Below are positions 36,770-45,510 of a stretch of DNA of 54,412 nucleotides, one piece after another. The stretch covers positions 1 through 54,412 of the forward strand of contig NZ_RQGG01000006.1 of NCBI RefSeq assembly GCF_004769665.1, written 5' to 3'. Every line of letters starts with the position of its first letter. Within the stretch, counting starts at the first letter, position 1. This DNA is from Leptospira kemamanensis (GTDB lineage: Bacteria > Spirochaetota > Leptospiria > Leptospirales > Leptospiraceae). The position numbers and the translations under genes were made by a program. The notes beneath the pieces are model-generated. The model made no database searches, had not been told where the DNA came from, and was given only the letters and a program-made list of their open reading frames with translations.

Positions 36770-37060
36770 TCAATCTCCTAAAATTTTTTGCCACCAAGAT
36801 TTGGTGACAGTGCCACTGCTTGGTTTTCTTGGCTCTGCATTTGGATTCTCACCACCGGCCTCTCTTGGGTCATTTGTGGGAGCATTGGGCAGGCGTCGTT
36901 TCCCTGAGTGGGGACTCGGAACAGTGCGTTTGATCTCCTCCAATTCTTTTTGGGCAGAAGCATTGGACTTAATAAAGGCGCGGATTTCATCCCATTGGGG
37001 ATCAAAATCATTTCCATACATGGCATAATTCATTAGATCAATACGATCAAAATCGGGCAT
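36770..37060 (-). CDS. Hypothetical small protein upstream of plsC-like gene
   Basis: I favour the ATG ending at 37060 (MPDFDRIDLMNYAMYG), giving 96 aa. The frame is open to a GTG at 37207, but that extension translates intergenic-looking, Leu/Phe-rich DNA. The first half (DLMNYAMYGNDFDPQW, then helix FIKSNASAQKELEEIKR) has the size and spacing of the helical part of a zinc-finger anti-sigma domain, but no Cys or His ligands are present, so this is only a resemblance. The second half is Pro/Asn/Lys-rich and disordered, ending SWWQKILGD. The function is unknown. Confidence 0.5.
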   Translation of the reverse strand: MPDFDRIDLMNYAMYGNDFDPQWDEIRAFIKSNASAQKELEEIKRTVPSPHSGKRRLPNAPTNDPREAGGENPNAEPRKPSSGTVTKSWWQKILGD

Positions 37061-37321
37061 GTTCAAGATTGAAAGTGATGCCCGAACAAATTCAATCCAA
37101 TTTTTATTTGGGCACTCCAGAATGAGGGAGGCCAATTCCGAAAATAATAAAGTGAGAGATAGAATCGAGTCCAAGAGACATAAGATCAAAAAAACAAACC
37201 AGAACACATCCCCATTGCCTAAAAACGTGATTCCCTTTCCGGTCCAACCGAATAAGGAGAAAATTTTCCACTTATGTGAAGATTTGTTTTGCGAACCGAA
37301 CGAGGGAAAAGAAGCTTAGAG

Positions 37322-37807
37322 ATGATGCACAAACGAATCTTGCTTTTATTATTCTTTTTCCTATTGTTCCAAAATTCCATGTGTTTGAAGCTTTGGATTG
37401 TTTCCTCGAAAATGCGCACCACAGAGGATGCACGAGACAACAAATCCTACCAAAAAACGAGAAGTTATCTCAAGGCCAAACAATGGTTGGAATACAAACT
37501 AGATCCTGAAGTTTCCAAAATTGAATTTGAAAACCAAGAGATGGGGGAACTTCGAGGGATTGGTCTCATCAAATGTTACGTTCCCTATGGAATTGGGGAA
37601 GTGGACGCAAATGAACACGAATTTGAATATGTGGTGAAGATACGTGATGGTCATGCAGAGATGCAGATCAATAAAATCTTTTCGTTTATCCGAGATCCCA
37701 ATGACATCATTTTGAATTATGGCCCAAAAAATGAAAAAGTAGCCAAGGTAACCATTCGGTCTTGTTTTCGGCCACTGCTCGATGACTTCTTCGAGTTTAT
37801 TAAATAA
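37322..37807 (+). CDS. Exported hypothetical protein, DUF4468-like
   Basis: Starts at 37322 and 37325 are both possible (ATGATG, with GAAGCTTAGAG upstream). The product is about 161 aa. The N-terminus has basic residues and a very hydrophobic run (ILLLLFFFLLF), so it is exported or anchored. The Cys after it is not in a good lipobox. The mature part has a mixed alpha/beta pattern: helix YLKAKQWLEYKL, then strands IGLIKCYVPYG, FEYVVKIRDGHAEMQINKIF. It resembles the DUF4468 TBP-like fold seen in exported proteins. The function is unknown. Confidence 0.55.
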   Translation: MMHKRILLLLFFFLLFQNSMCLKLWIVSSKMRTTEDARDNKSYQKTRSYLKAKQWLEYKLDPEVSKIEFENQEMGELRGIGLIKCYVPYGIGEVDANEHEFEYVVKIRDGHAEMQINKIFSFIRDPNDIILNYGPKNEKVAKVTIRSCFRPLLDDFFEFIK

Positions 37808-37819
37808 AGAAAGTTTGGA

Positions 37820-38095
37820 TTAGTAACCGAGAGGGTTGCCCACAGTGGAACCCGTGGAACCAAAGGTATTGGTTCCTGTAGGGGAATCGGTAAGGCCATA
37901 GTAGTTTAGGTTTTGGTTTCCACTTTGTGTGGACGAGTTTGGCGATGAAGATTGAGAGGAGTTTGATTGCGAATTGGCATTCGAATACCCATCATCTTTC
38001 AGTAGGTCTAATATATCCTCTGTGCTCACCAACTTGATTTCGTTACACGAAAAAAATGACACACATAGGATGGAAAGACCAATTACCAATTTCAT
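37820..38095 (-). CDS. Small Ser/Asn-rich lipoprotein
   Basis: With the ATG ending at 38095 the product is 91 aa. The signal sequence KLVIGLSILCVSFFSC gives a lipobox FFSC with lipidated Cys17. A short acidic helix (TEDILDLLKDD) follows, and the rest is low-complexity: Ser, Asn, Gln, Gly and Thr, ending STVGNPLGY. It is probably a surface or periplasmic lipoprotein of unknown function. The stop lies 58 bases past the cyclase start of the operon on the same strand. Confidence 0.6.
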   Translation of the reverse strand: MKLVIGLSILCVSFFSCNEIKLVSTEDILDLLKDDGYSNANSQSNSSQSSSPNSSTQSGNQNLNYYGLTDSPTGTNTFGSTGSTVGNPLGY

Positions 38096-38152
38096 AATCA
38101 CCAATTTACTGGTTTGGAAAAAAGGATTCAACCCTTTATTACGGATTCTTTT

Positions 38153-39727
38153 TTAAGTAATCACATAAGAGAAGACGGTTTCTTTGGATTCTCTCCCTTT
38201 GAGTTCAAATTCCCCTTCTGGCAACAAACGTGATTTGATATTCTCTGGTAAAGACTTGGCCGTATTTTCTGTGATGAGAAGGTTTTTTTGGAGTCCTTTA
38301 CACAATCCTTCGACACGGGAAGCTGTATTGACTGTATCACCAATTACAGTAAACTCCATACGGTTCGTGGAACCAATATTTCCTACTAGTAAACTTCCTG
38401 TGTGAATCCCAATTCCCATTTTGAGTTCTGTTAAACCTTCGTTTAAAAATTGTTTGTTTAACTCATCTAAATTCTTTTGCATCTCGAGCGCAGTGTGTAC
38501 AGCTTTTTCAGCATGATTGACCATGGGAATGGGAGTTCCGAATACAGCGAGAATTGCATCTCCAATGAATTTATTGATAAAACCACCGTGCATTTCGATG
38601 GCATTACTCATTTCTTGGAAGTAACGATTGAGGATGTATAACACTTCTTCTGGAGTCCGTTTTTCCGATAATTTGGTAAAATCACGTAAGTCAGAAAAAA
38701 GAATTGTGGCATCAACCACTTTTCCACCTAGGCTATGTTCGTTGGATAAAAGATAATCTCTGATTCTTGGATCAACGATCCGACCAAAGGTATCTTTGAT
38801 ACGTTCTCGTTCTGCAAGCCCTTCCGCCATTTCGTTGACTGCGTCCCCTAAAAGTCCAAGTTCATCGGAACTAAAAATGGTGACCCTTGTATCAAACTTT
38901 TGTTCTTTGATGAGTTCTGTTGCCGATTCGATTTGGTTAAGAGGATGTTGTAAACTGATGGCAAAGGTAACAGAGAACAAAAAGGAAAAAAACAACATAA
39001 TGGCAATCACTTCAAATAATACATCTGTGTGAATGAGAGTATGTAATTGGAACAAATTTTGATTGGTTCTTTGTAAAAGACCAAATATAAGTAAGATGAT
39101 AGGAAATAAAGTAGAGGCAGTCCAAAAAATAATTTGTTTGGTAACGATGGAAAATTGTTTTCCTTTCGCATACTTTCCAAGTCCACCCATAGGAAATACA
39201 TTGGGAATGATCAAAGTTTTGTTTAAATAGTTGGTAGTGGCATAGGAAAATGCAAACGCAAATAATCCCCAAAAGCCAAACAAAATGGTTACAGTTAAAA
39301 GACTTTGTGGAGGTGCATCGGGAAACAAAGTATCAATGCGAAGGACGGATAAAATCGTAGAAAGTTCCCATCCTACAAATCCAAACAAACTGATGATCAT
39401 TGGAGAATGAACAATTCGGTATCTTGCTTTTTCTTCTGAGAGAAAATTACATTTCTCTTTTTTGAAAAGATAATTGGCAACAGGTGTACTATAAAATAAT
39501 AAAATCGCTGTGATGATCGGAAATGGTCCCCAGGTTAACGCAAATAAGGTGAAATCGTTTGTGGTGCGTGTGGCTTCAAACAAAACCAAAAACTTGTCTG
39601 GTAAAAATGCGGTACTCGTGTAGTTTGCAAAAATTAAGGTAAAAAAACAAGCCGAGAAGGGTACGATGAAATAAATGCATAAAAAGGCAAATAATTGAAC
39701 CTTTCGATTTTGTCTCATAGACTTCAA
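38153..39727 (-). CDS. Membrane class III adenylate/guanylate cyclase with HAMP
   Basis: The product is 524 aa (alternative start at Met4). About six TM segments fill residues 10-265. A HAMP-like linker follows (about 265-320: HPLNQIESATELIKEQKFD in pieces, then ELGLLGDAVNEMAEGL). The catalytic domain (about 335-520) has the first metal Asp in TILFSDLRDFTKL, the second in KFIGDAILAVFG, the substrate- and transition-state region with RMEFTVIGDTVNTASRVEGL. Both metal Asp, and the Asn/Arg of the transition state, are visible. Product cAMP is more likely than cGMP, but the specificity residues need modelling. The TM sensor input is unknown. Confidence 0.9.
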   Translation of the reverse strand: MKSMRQNRKVQLFAFLCIYFIVPFSACFFTLIFANYTSTAFLPDKFLVLFEATRTTNDFTLFALTWGPFPIITAILLFYSTPVANYLFKKEKCNFLSEEKARYRIVHSPMIISLFGFVGWELSTILSVLRIDTLFPDAPPQSLLTVTILFGFWGLFAFAFSYATTNYLNKTLIIPNVFPMGGLGKYAKGKQFSIVTKQIIFWTASTLFPIILLIFGLLQRTNQNLFQLHTLIHTDVLFEVIAIMLFFSFLFSVTFAISLQHPLNQIESATELIKEQKFDTRVTIFSSDELGLLGDAVNEMAEGLAERERIKDTFGRIVDPRIRDYLLSNEHSLGGKVVDATILFSDLRDFTKLSEKRTPEEVLYILNRYFQEMSNAIEMHGGFINKFIGDAILAVFGTPIPMVNHAEKAVHTALEMQKNLDELNKQFLNEGLTELKMGIGIHTGSLLVGNIGSTNRMEFTVIGDTVNTASRVEGLCKGLQKNLLITENTAKSLPENIKSRLLPEGEFELKGRESKETVFSYVIT

Positions 39728-39737
39728 TTGTTACGTA

Positions 39738-41120
39738 TCAAATTAAGTTTTTCAAGGTTCTTTTTGTTAGGATTCTTTGGACTTGGATGTGTTTTGCATC
39801 TGTCAAAGGGAAAAACAAAAAGATTAGGGAACCTAAGATAAAGAAAAACCCTACACCTGGACCAAAAATCATGGCAAGCCGAAACCCAACTTCTTGGGAC
39901 TGAGTGATGAGTCCATTTTGGAATCCAATGATATCGAGTAAAAAACCAGTGATGGCAATTCCGAAGGCTTGTGAAAACTTAACCCCCATTTTCCAAATTC
40001 CAAAATAGAGACCTTCTCGTTTTTCTCCAGTTTTGAATTCGTCATAGTCCACTACGTCTGTTAAGATGGAGTCCATAATCAAAATGGAACCAGCAAAGAT
40101 CCCACCAAAAAATGCCGCGATGAGTGGAGGTCTTAGTTCTCCATAGGGAAACAAAGGATAGGCGATGACGGTAAGAACACCGAGTCCAAAGACTCCTAAA
40201 AATGCAGGGATTTTTCTCCCGATTTTTTTGGAGATCCATACCCAAAATCCAATGGATAACATGAGTACGAGAAAAAATGGTAAAAGGATATTGATGACCA
40301 CTTGTGATTCTTTGAGACCCAATCGGTATTCATAATAATACAGTGCAATTGCCGAGTTAAATGTTCTACCGATTGTTGCGATGACAAAGGCAAATAGTAA
40401 AATGAGAAACATTTTGTTTTTAAAAACAGAACCAAAGGATTGAAAGAAAGGGAGTTGTTTGGATTTGTCTGTTTGGATGTTATCCCTTCCTCTTGTGACC
40501 CAAAATGTGATGACAGAAGAAACTAAAATCACAAGGGAAACAATTTCACCCGCTATGGTGCGCGATGTGATGATATTTTCCTTTGCACTTTCGTCACCTA
40601 GCGATTGTAAGATTGCTGCTGGAACAATCATTCCAATGAGCATCCCAATATTACTAAAAAACAATCTCCAACCAAAAACAGCTGTGCGTTCGTTTCGTTC
40701 AAAACTCAGTTCTCCACCAAGTGCGATATGAGGCACGGAGATAATGGTCATGGCTGTGTTTACCAAAAGATAAACACTGAGTAGGTAAACAAACTTCCCT
40801 AATTGGGAAGCGATTTCTGGAGGGGAAAAAAGTAAGAGCACAGACAATGATAAAAGAATGCCACCGATGAAAATATACGGACGCCTGCGACCAAACCGGG
40901 ACCTCGTATGGTCGGAAATCCTACCCATCAGTGGATCACTAATCGCATCCCAAATGACGGAAATGGAAAGGGCAATCCCGGCTAAACTAGAATTCAATCC
41001 AACAATCTCTGTGTAGAATTTTAAAAGATAAATTTGAGTGAAAAGTTGAACGGCTGTTATACCGGTTTCAGCCATTCCGTATCCCATTTTGACGGGAGTT
41101 TTAAGTTTTGTTTGGTTCAT
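39738..41120 (-). CDS. GPH-family sugar:cation symporter (MelB-like MFS)
   Basis: With the ATG ending at 41120 (MNQTKLKTPVKMGYG) the product is 460 aa; the open frame extends further, to a Met at 41132 and beyond. It has 12 predicted TM helices. Signatures of the GPH group are GYGMAETG at the N-terminus, WDAISDPLMGRISDHTRSRFGRRRPYI (loop 2-3, in pieces), and the FGxRL-like VFGWRLFFSNIG. The central cytoplasmic loop holds the usual DEFKTGEKREG in the second half. MelB-type transporters import glycosides with Na+ or H+. The substrate is unknown. It ends 10 bases before the cyclase start, so a link between transport and cyclase expression is possible. Confidence 0.85.
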   Translation of the reverse strand: MNQTKLKTPVKMGYGMAETGITAVQLFTQIYLLKFYTEIVGLNSSLAGIALSISVIWDAISDPLMGRISDHTRSRFGRRRPYIFIGGILLSLSVLLLFSPPEIASQLGKFVYLLSVYLLVNTAMTIISVPHIALGGELSFERNERTAVFGWRLFFSNIGMLIGMIVPAAILQSLGDESAKENIITSRTIAGEIVSLVILVSSVITFWVTRGRDNIQTDKSKQLPFFQSFGSVFKNKMFLILLFAFVIATIGRTFNSAIALYYYEYRLGLKESQVVINILLPFFLVLMLSIGFWVWISKKIGRKIPAFLGVFGLGVLTVIAYPLFPYGELRPPLIAAFFGGIFAGSILIMDSILTDVVDYDEFKTGEKREGLYFGIWKMGVKFSQAFGIAITGFLLDIIGFQNGLITQSQEVGFRLAMIFGPGVGFFFILGSLIFLFFPLTDAKHIQVQRILTKRTLKNLI

Positions 41121-41222
41121 TCCTTGTTCCATGTATTGGACGGTTTTTGTCCAAACAATTGGGAAATAAATTGGTCTTTCGGTAGGAAGGGATTCAAAGC
41201 TTTGAATCAAATCAAGTTTTGT

Positions 41223-43028
41223 TCATTTTGAATCGTAAGTGATTCGAATGATGGAAATATCATCGATCACTTGGCCCAAGGAATCAATTTCTTGGATGAT
41301 GGATTCTAAATTACCTTTGGTTTTCTCGACAATTTCTAGGAAATTTTCGTCTTCCGATAAAACCTCCCATTCTCCATCCCGGTTTTTGGAGAGAAGGTCA
41401 TCTTTGCCATCCGAACCAATCAGTAACACGTCCTGAGGTAACAATTGGAACTCGTTCACTTCCTTCGGAGAATTGGCTCCGAGGGTTCCTAATTTTCGGT
41501 AAGAGACTGTAGGAAACAAATAGTTCGCCTTTCCCTTGCGAAACAAAACGATCATTGGATGTTCTGCATTCAAAAAGTAAAGTTTGCCTGTTTCTTCTGC
41601 AATCAAACCGAAACTCAAGGAAACGAGCATTGTCCCATCAAAGGTTTCAAAAATGAATTGGAGTTCCTGAAAAATGGATTTAAGCCATTCTTCTGGATTT
41701 AGGTTTTGAAATCTCGCATCAGTTTTTGTCCTTTGTACGATGGATTGAAACACAGATCCAAATACGAGAGCCCCACCTGCTCCTTGCATGGATTTACCCA
41801 TCGCGTCCGCGTTAACAAATAAAAGGTATTTCTGTCCTTTTAGTTGGATGCTATGAGAGATGTTGATGTCCCCACCAATTTCATATTTTCTGTTTTTGTA
41901 TTCGAAGGATTTTTTTTGTCTGAGAAAATGATCTACATGGAATTGTTTACTCGAGATGTCTTTGATGACAAAGGGATTCAAAAGTTGATAAATGAGAAAA
42001 TAATCTCCATCTTGTTGCACCTTTAATTTACTGATATCAAGCAGGGATTGATTTAATTCATCTGTTCTTACATTGACTTTTTCTTCGAGACCTTCGTTTA
42101 AGTCACGAATTTCCTGATACATGTTTTTTAAAGTTCCAATCACCGAATTTAGGTAAAATGCTTGTTTGGCGAAGTCGTCACTTGATTTTGGATTTACGAC
42201 TACATTAAAATTTCCTTTAGCTAATTCACCAAGTGATCGACTTGTTTCATTTAAACCTTCATTCACTGATTTGGCAACAACGTAAGAACAAACCACAAGT
42301 GGAATAATGAAGATAAAAGAAACTGTTACAATGGGAATCATCGGATCCTCGACAGCAATCTCACCAGTAGCCAAAGAATATAAAATATAGGAAAAAATCA
42401 CGAAAGGTAGTGCCGCCAAACTAAAAAAGGCGACAAGGATCCGTGTGAAATAATTGAACTTGGGAATATCTTTTTCCTGTAATTCCACATTTTGGAATTG
42501 AGGTAAGTCAAACAAACTTCTGATAGAGTTTTCCGTAATAAAATAATAAGTGACAAAGGAAATGGGAGCGATCATTACAAAGGTAAAAATCGCAGACCTG
42601 GCAACAGAAGGTGTGTATTCGACTATATAAAAGAATAACAAACTAATGGGTATCACGCCAGATAACCATCGTATAACGATGATAATCGCTTCGACCAAGG
42701 GGTAACGAAAGAGTAGAATTTTTACTGATTTTGCATAGGTCAATTCTTCGTTAGAAAGTGATGGGCTGCTAGTGTTTGGAAGTTTCATTCGTTCGATTTT
42801 GGCAAATAGATACTTTAACAGTAGATGGCGAATGAAAGTGCCAAGCAGTCCAATTCCAGTTGCAAATACGAGACATAAAGCGATAAAGATTTTCCAATGA
42901 TTCGGTTCCATCTTTTGGGTGATGATGGCATAATACACGGCAAATGGCACAGGTACAGTATGGGTAAATGCTTCTAGTTTGAATGTCAGATCCCAAAATA
43001 ATGATTTTCGATTCATGTCTGTGCCCAA
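41223..43028 (-). CDS. Membrane SpoIIE-type phosphatase (PP2C family)
   Basis: The product is 601 aa (or 597 from Met5). About six TM helices fill residues 15-265. A HAMP-like helix (GNFNVVVNPKSSDDF) and a short coiled coil (EGLEEKVNVRTDELNQSL) precede the SpoIIE phosphatase domain (about 345-601). Catalytic parts are EIGGDINISH, ADAMGKSMQGAGGAL (instead of GDVSGKG), LIGSDGKDDLL and the final DDISIIRI, so metal Asp residues are kept. It would relay an extracytoplasmic or membrane signal to a phosphorylated anti-anti-sigma-like target. It is a tandem paralogue of the next gene. Confidence 0.85.
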   Translation of the reverse strand: MGTDMNRKSLFWDLTFKLEAFTHTVPVPFAVYYAIITQKMEPNHWKIFIALCLVFATGIGLLGTFIRHLLLKYLFAKIERMKLPNTSSPSLSNEELTYAKSVKILLFRYPLVEAIIIVIRWLSGVIPISLLFFYIVEYTPSVARSAIFTFVMIAPISFVTYYFITENSIRSLFDLPQFQNVELQEKDIPKFNYFTRILVAFFSLAALPFVIFSYILYSLATGEIAVEDPMIPIVTVSFIFIIPLVVCSYVVAKSVNEGLNETSRSLGELAKGNFNVVVNPKSSDDFAKQAFYLNSVIGTLKNMYQEIRDLNEGLEEKVNVRTDELNQSLLDISKLKVQQDGDYFLIYQLLNPFVIKDISSKQFHVDHFLRQKKSFEYKNRKYEIGGDINISHSIQLKGQKYLLFVNADAMGKSMQGAGGALVFGSVFQSIVQRTKTDARFQNLNPEEWLKSIFQELQFIFETFDGTMLVSLSFGLIAEETGKLYFLNAEHPMIVLFRKGKANYLFPTVSYRKLGTLGANSPKEVNEFQLLPQDVLLIGSDGKDDLLSKNRDGEWEVLSEDENFLEIVEKTKGNLESIIQEIDSLGQVIDDISIIRITYDSK

Positions 43029-43062
43029 AAAGATTCCATAAAACGATACTATAGGATTTATT

Positions 43063-45354
43063 TTAAAGCAAGAGATTCGGAAATTTTAATACCAGAATTT
43101 GTTTCCATTTTTTCGTTCTTTCCCGTTCTTCTGGGTAAAGCGTTTCCCTTTCGGAAAGAATTTCTTTAGCTCTTTGCACATTGTCTTTTTCCAAATACAA
43201 CCTGATGAGATGAAAAGTGTTTTTAGTCGCTTTTGGTTCCCGTAGTCGAATGCGTTCTGAAATTTCTATGGCTTGATCGAGTTTGCCTGCTTTACGTAAT
43301 AAAATAGAACCTAGTTCCATAAAACCAATGTCATATGGATGGCTTTCCAAATACACTTGTGCGTGTTCAATTGCTATAGAATATTCTTTTCTTTTGAAAT
43401 GGAGTTTGGCCAATAATTTGTGAAATCGTTTGTTGGTGATGGGTTGGCTTAGAATTTGTTTTTGAAGTGAATCAATCGCTGCATCGATATTGCCCACTTC
43501 CACTAGTTTTTTGGCTGTTTGATAGGATTTGGAAAAATCGCTGTTTGGAATTTGGTTTTCCAGTCCTTTGTAAAACACACGAATGAGCGATAAATCGTCT
43601 GTGATTTCTCCATTTTTCGTAAGAACTTGAAAAATCGTTTCTAATTCACCTTTTCCTTGTTCTACGTAGGACAAAATTAAATTTTCGTCTTGGTTAATTT
43701 GTCTATGGTTGGACTCACTTTGTTCGCTGAATAATAATAAATCGTCACGACCATCCGATCCACTGATGATAATATCTCCTGGTAACAATCGGAATGTTTT
43801 GATAAAAATTCCTGTGTTTAAACCTTTGGTTCCAAGTTTACGATAACTCAATTCGTTTTCTATAAAACTTGCTTTGTCATCGCGGTATAAAATGAGCCAA
43901 GGGTGTTCGGCATTGATAAAGTATAAAAATCCAGTAGATTCTTCGATCAGGCCAATTACAAGGGAAACGAGCATACTTCCGTCAAAACCTTCAAAGATTT
44001 TGTGCATTTCGATGAAGGCATTTTTTAGCCATCGTTCCGGGGATTGGTTGTAAGTATTGGAAGATAAGTTGGTACGTTCGATGATGGATTGGAATACGGC
44101 ACCTAACACGAGTGCACCACCAGCTCCTTGCATGGATTTTCCCATGGCATCAGAATTCACAAAAACAGAGAATTTTTTCCCTTGTAAAACTACATTATGA
44201 GCGATGTTTAAATCCCCACCGATTTCATATTCTTTTCCTTTGAAATCAAATTTCTTTTTTTGTTTTAAGAAAAAATCAATGGATATAATGTCACTATTCA
44301 CTTGGTTTTTCCCAAGTGGTTTGAGGAGTAAGTGTGTTAAAAAATAATCGCCATCTTGTTGGAATTTGAGTTTATTTACTTCCTCTAATGAGTTTTCTAG
44401 CTCCAAAGTTCTTTCTTTCACTTTACTTTCTAAACCAACATTGAGTGTAAAAATCTCAGTATACATGGTATTGAGTTGTTGGATCACTCGATTGAGATGA
44501 AAGGACTGTTGACCAAAATCATCACCAGAAGAGGGCATTGACACGACTGAAAAATTTCCTTTGGACAATTCGTCTAAAATATGACTCGTTTCGCTTAATC
44601 CTTGTCTAACGGCCTTTGCTACTAAGTAAGCAACAAACACGAGTGGGAAAATAAAAATGATTCCGATGATGGCAACTTGTAAGGAAGGATTTTGTACATT
44701 TAAATTTCCATTGGCACTCGAAATTAACATATATCCCAAAACAGTGACAGGTAAAGCCGCCAATGCAAAAAAGGAGATCAGGATCCGTTTGAAGTAATCA
44801 AATTTGGGAATTTCGTTTGGTTCGATGGCGATCGGACGGATCAAAGGAAGTTTGAATAAATTTCGAAATGCATTTTCCGTTATAAAATAATACGCTACAA
44901 ATGAAATCGGTGGAATCATGATCATATATAAAATGAAAGTTGTCCATAAGGTTGGTCGATACAAATCAAAGATCGGTGTCACTGAAAATATGAGTCCAAC
45001 ACCAACGATCCAACGTAATATGATAATGAATCCTTCGTAAAAAGGATAACGGTATAAAAATAGTTTTAGTTCTTTTGCTTTCGCTTTGGAACCAATCGAA
45101 TAAGAATCTCTCGTTTTTTCAGTTTGTAAGATTTCAAATTGAAGGGATATTTTTTTTAAAATAAGATAACGCCACAAACATCCACCAAGTACCATAAGAG
45201 TACCACTCGTGACGCAAATCAAAAGGAATAACAGCCATTCGCTGGCACTATACTCTTGCGTAATAGAAGCCAAATAAATCGCAAAAGGAACTGGAACTAA
45301 ATGAGTAAATGCTTCTAAGCGAATGGTAAGTGGTAAAAATATAGTTTTAAACAT
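43063..45354 (-). CDS. Membrane SpoIIE-type phosphatase with C-terminal TPR
   Basis: The product is 763 aa and parallels the 41223 gene from the first residue (RLEAFTHLVPVPFAIY against KLEAFTHTVPVPFAVY). It has six TM helices, HAMP-like GNFSVVSMPSSGDDF, the same coiled coil, and the phosphatase domain with EIGGDLNIAH, SDAMGKSMQGAGGAL, SGSDGRDDLL and DDLSLIRV. It then adds about 140 residues with helix-turn-helix repeats (AKKLVEVGNIDAAIDSLQKQ, LLAKLHFKRKEYSIAIEHAQ, in pieces), which are TPR-like. The two genes are 34 bases apart, so duplication followed by gain or loss of the TPR tail is likely. The TPR part may bind a partner or the substrate. Confidence 0.85.
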   Translation of the reverse strand: MFKTIFLPLTIRLEAFTHLVPVPFAIYLASITQEYSASEWLLFLLICVTSGTLMVLGGCLWRYLILKKISLQFEILQTEKTRDSYSIGSKAKAKELKLFLYRYPFYEGFIIILRWIVGVGLIFSVTPIFDLYRPTLWTTFILYMIMIPPISFVAYYFITENAFRNLFKLPLIRPIAIEPNEIPKFDYFKRILISFFALAALPVTVLGYMLISSANGNLNVQNPSLQVAIIGIIFIFPLVFVAYLVAKAVRQGLSETSHILDELSKGNFSVVSMPSSGDDFGQQSFHLNRVIQQLNTMYTEIFTLNVGLESKVKERTLELENSLEEVNKLKFQQDGDYFLTHLLLKPLGKNQVNSDIISIDFFLKQKKKFDFKGKEYEIGGDLNIAHNVVLQGKKFSVFVNSDAMGKSMQGAGGALVLGAVFQSIIERTNLSSNTYNQSPERWLKNAFIEMHKIFEGFDGSMLVSLVIGLIEESTGFLYFINAEHPWLILYRDDKASFIENELSYRKLGTKGLNTGIFIKTFRLLPGDIIISGSDGRDDLLLFSEQSESNHRQINQDENLILSYVEQGKGELETIFQVLTKNGEITDDLSLIRVFYKGLENQIPNSDFSKSYQTAKKLVEVGNIDAAIDSLQKQILSQPITNKRFHKLLAKLHFKRKEYSIAIEHAQVYLESHPYDIGFMELGSILLRKAGKLDQAIEISERIRLREPKATKNTFHLIRLYLEKDNVQRAKEILSERETLYPEERERTKKWKQILVLKFPNLLL

Positions 45355-45467
45355 GAAGATTTTGAAATATCGTAGGTGATTTTAAGAGAAACGAACAAAT
45401 GTCAAGTCATAGAATGTGAATCGTTTTGAATTCAATTCTATTTTGCTTGCATCTTACGGGCTTACCC

Positions 45468-45494
45468 TAAATACTTTCTTTCATCTCCCTAATA
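45468..45494 (+). promoter_or_regulatory. Possible sigma-28-like promoter for the Aer-like receptor gene
   Basis: TAAATACT (45468-45475), 11 bases, CCCTAATA (45487-45494) lies 17 bases before the ATG. It partly fits the flagellar TAAA-N15-[G/C]CCG[A]TAA pattern. The match is weak; the placement and the chemotaxis context make it worth recording. Confidence 0.25.
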
Positions 45495-45510
45495 TCGGTA
45501 CCAATTTCGC

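Noticed and set aside
37058..37207. N-terminal extension of the 36770 ORF with a predicted membrane segment
   Set aside because: It starts at a GTG without ribosome-binding site, and the hydrophobic stretch reads like translated intergenic DNA.
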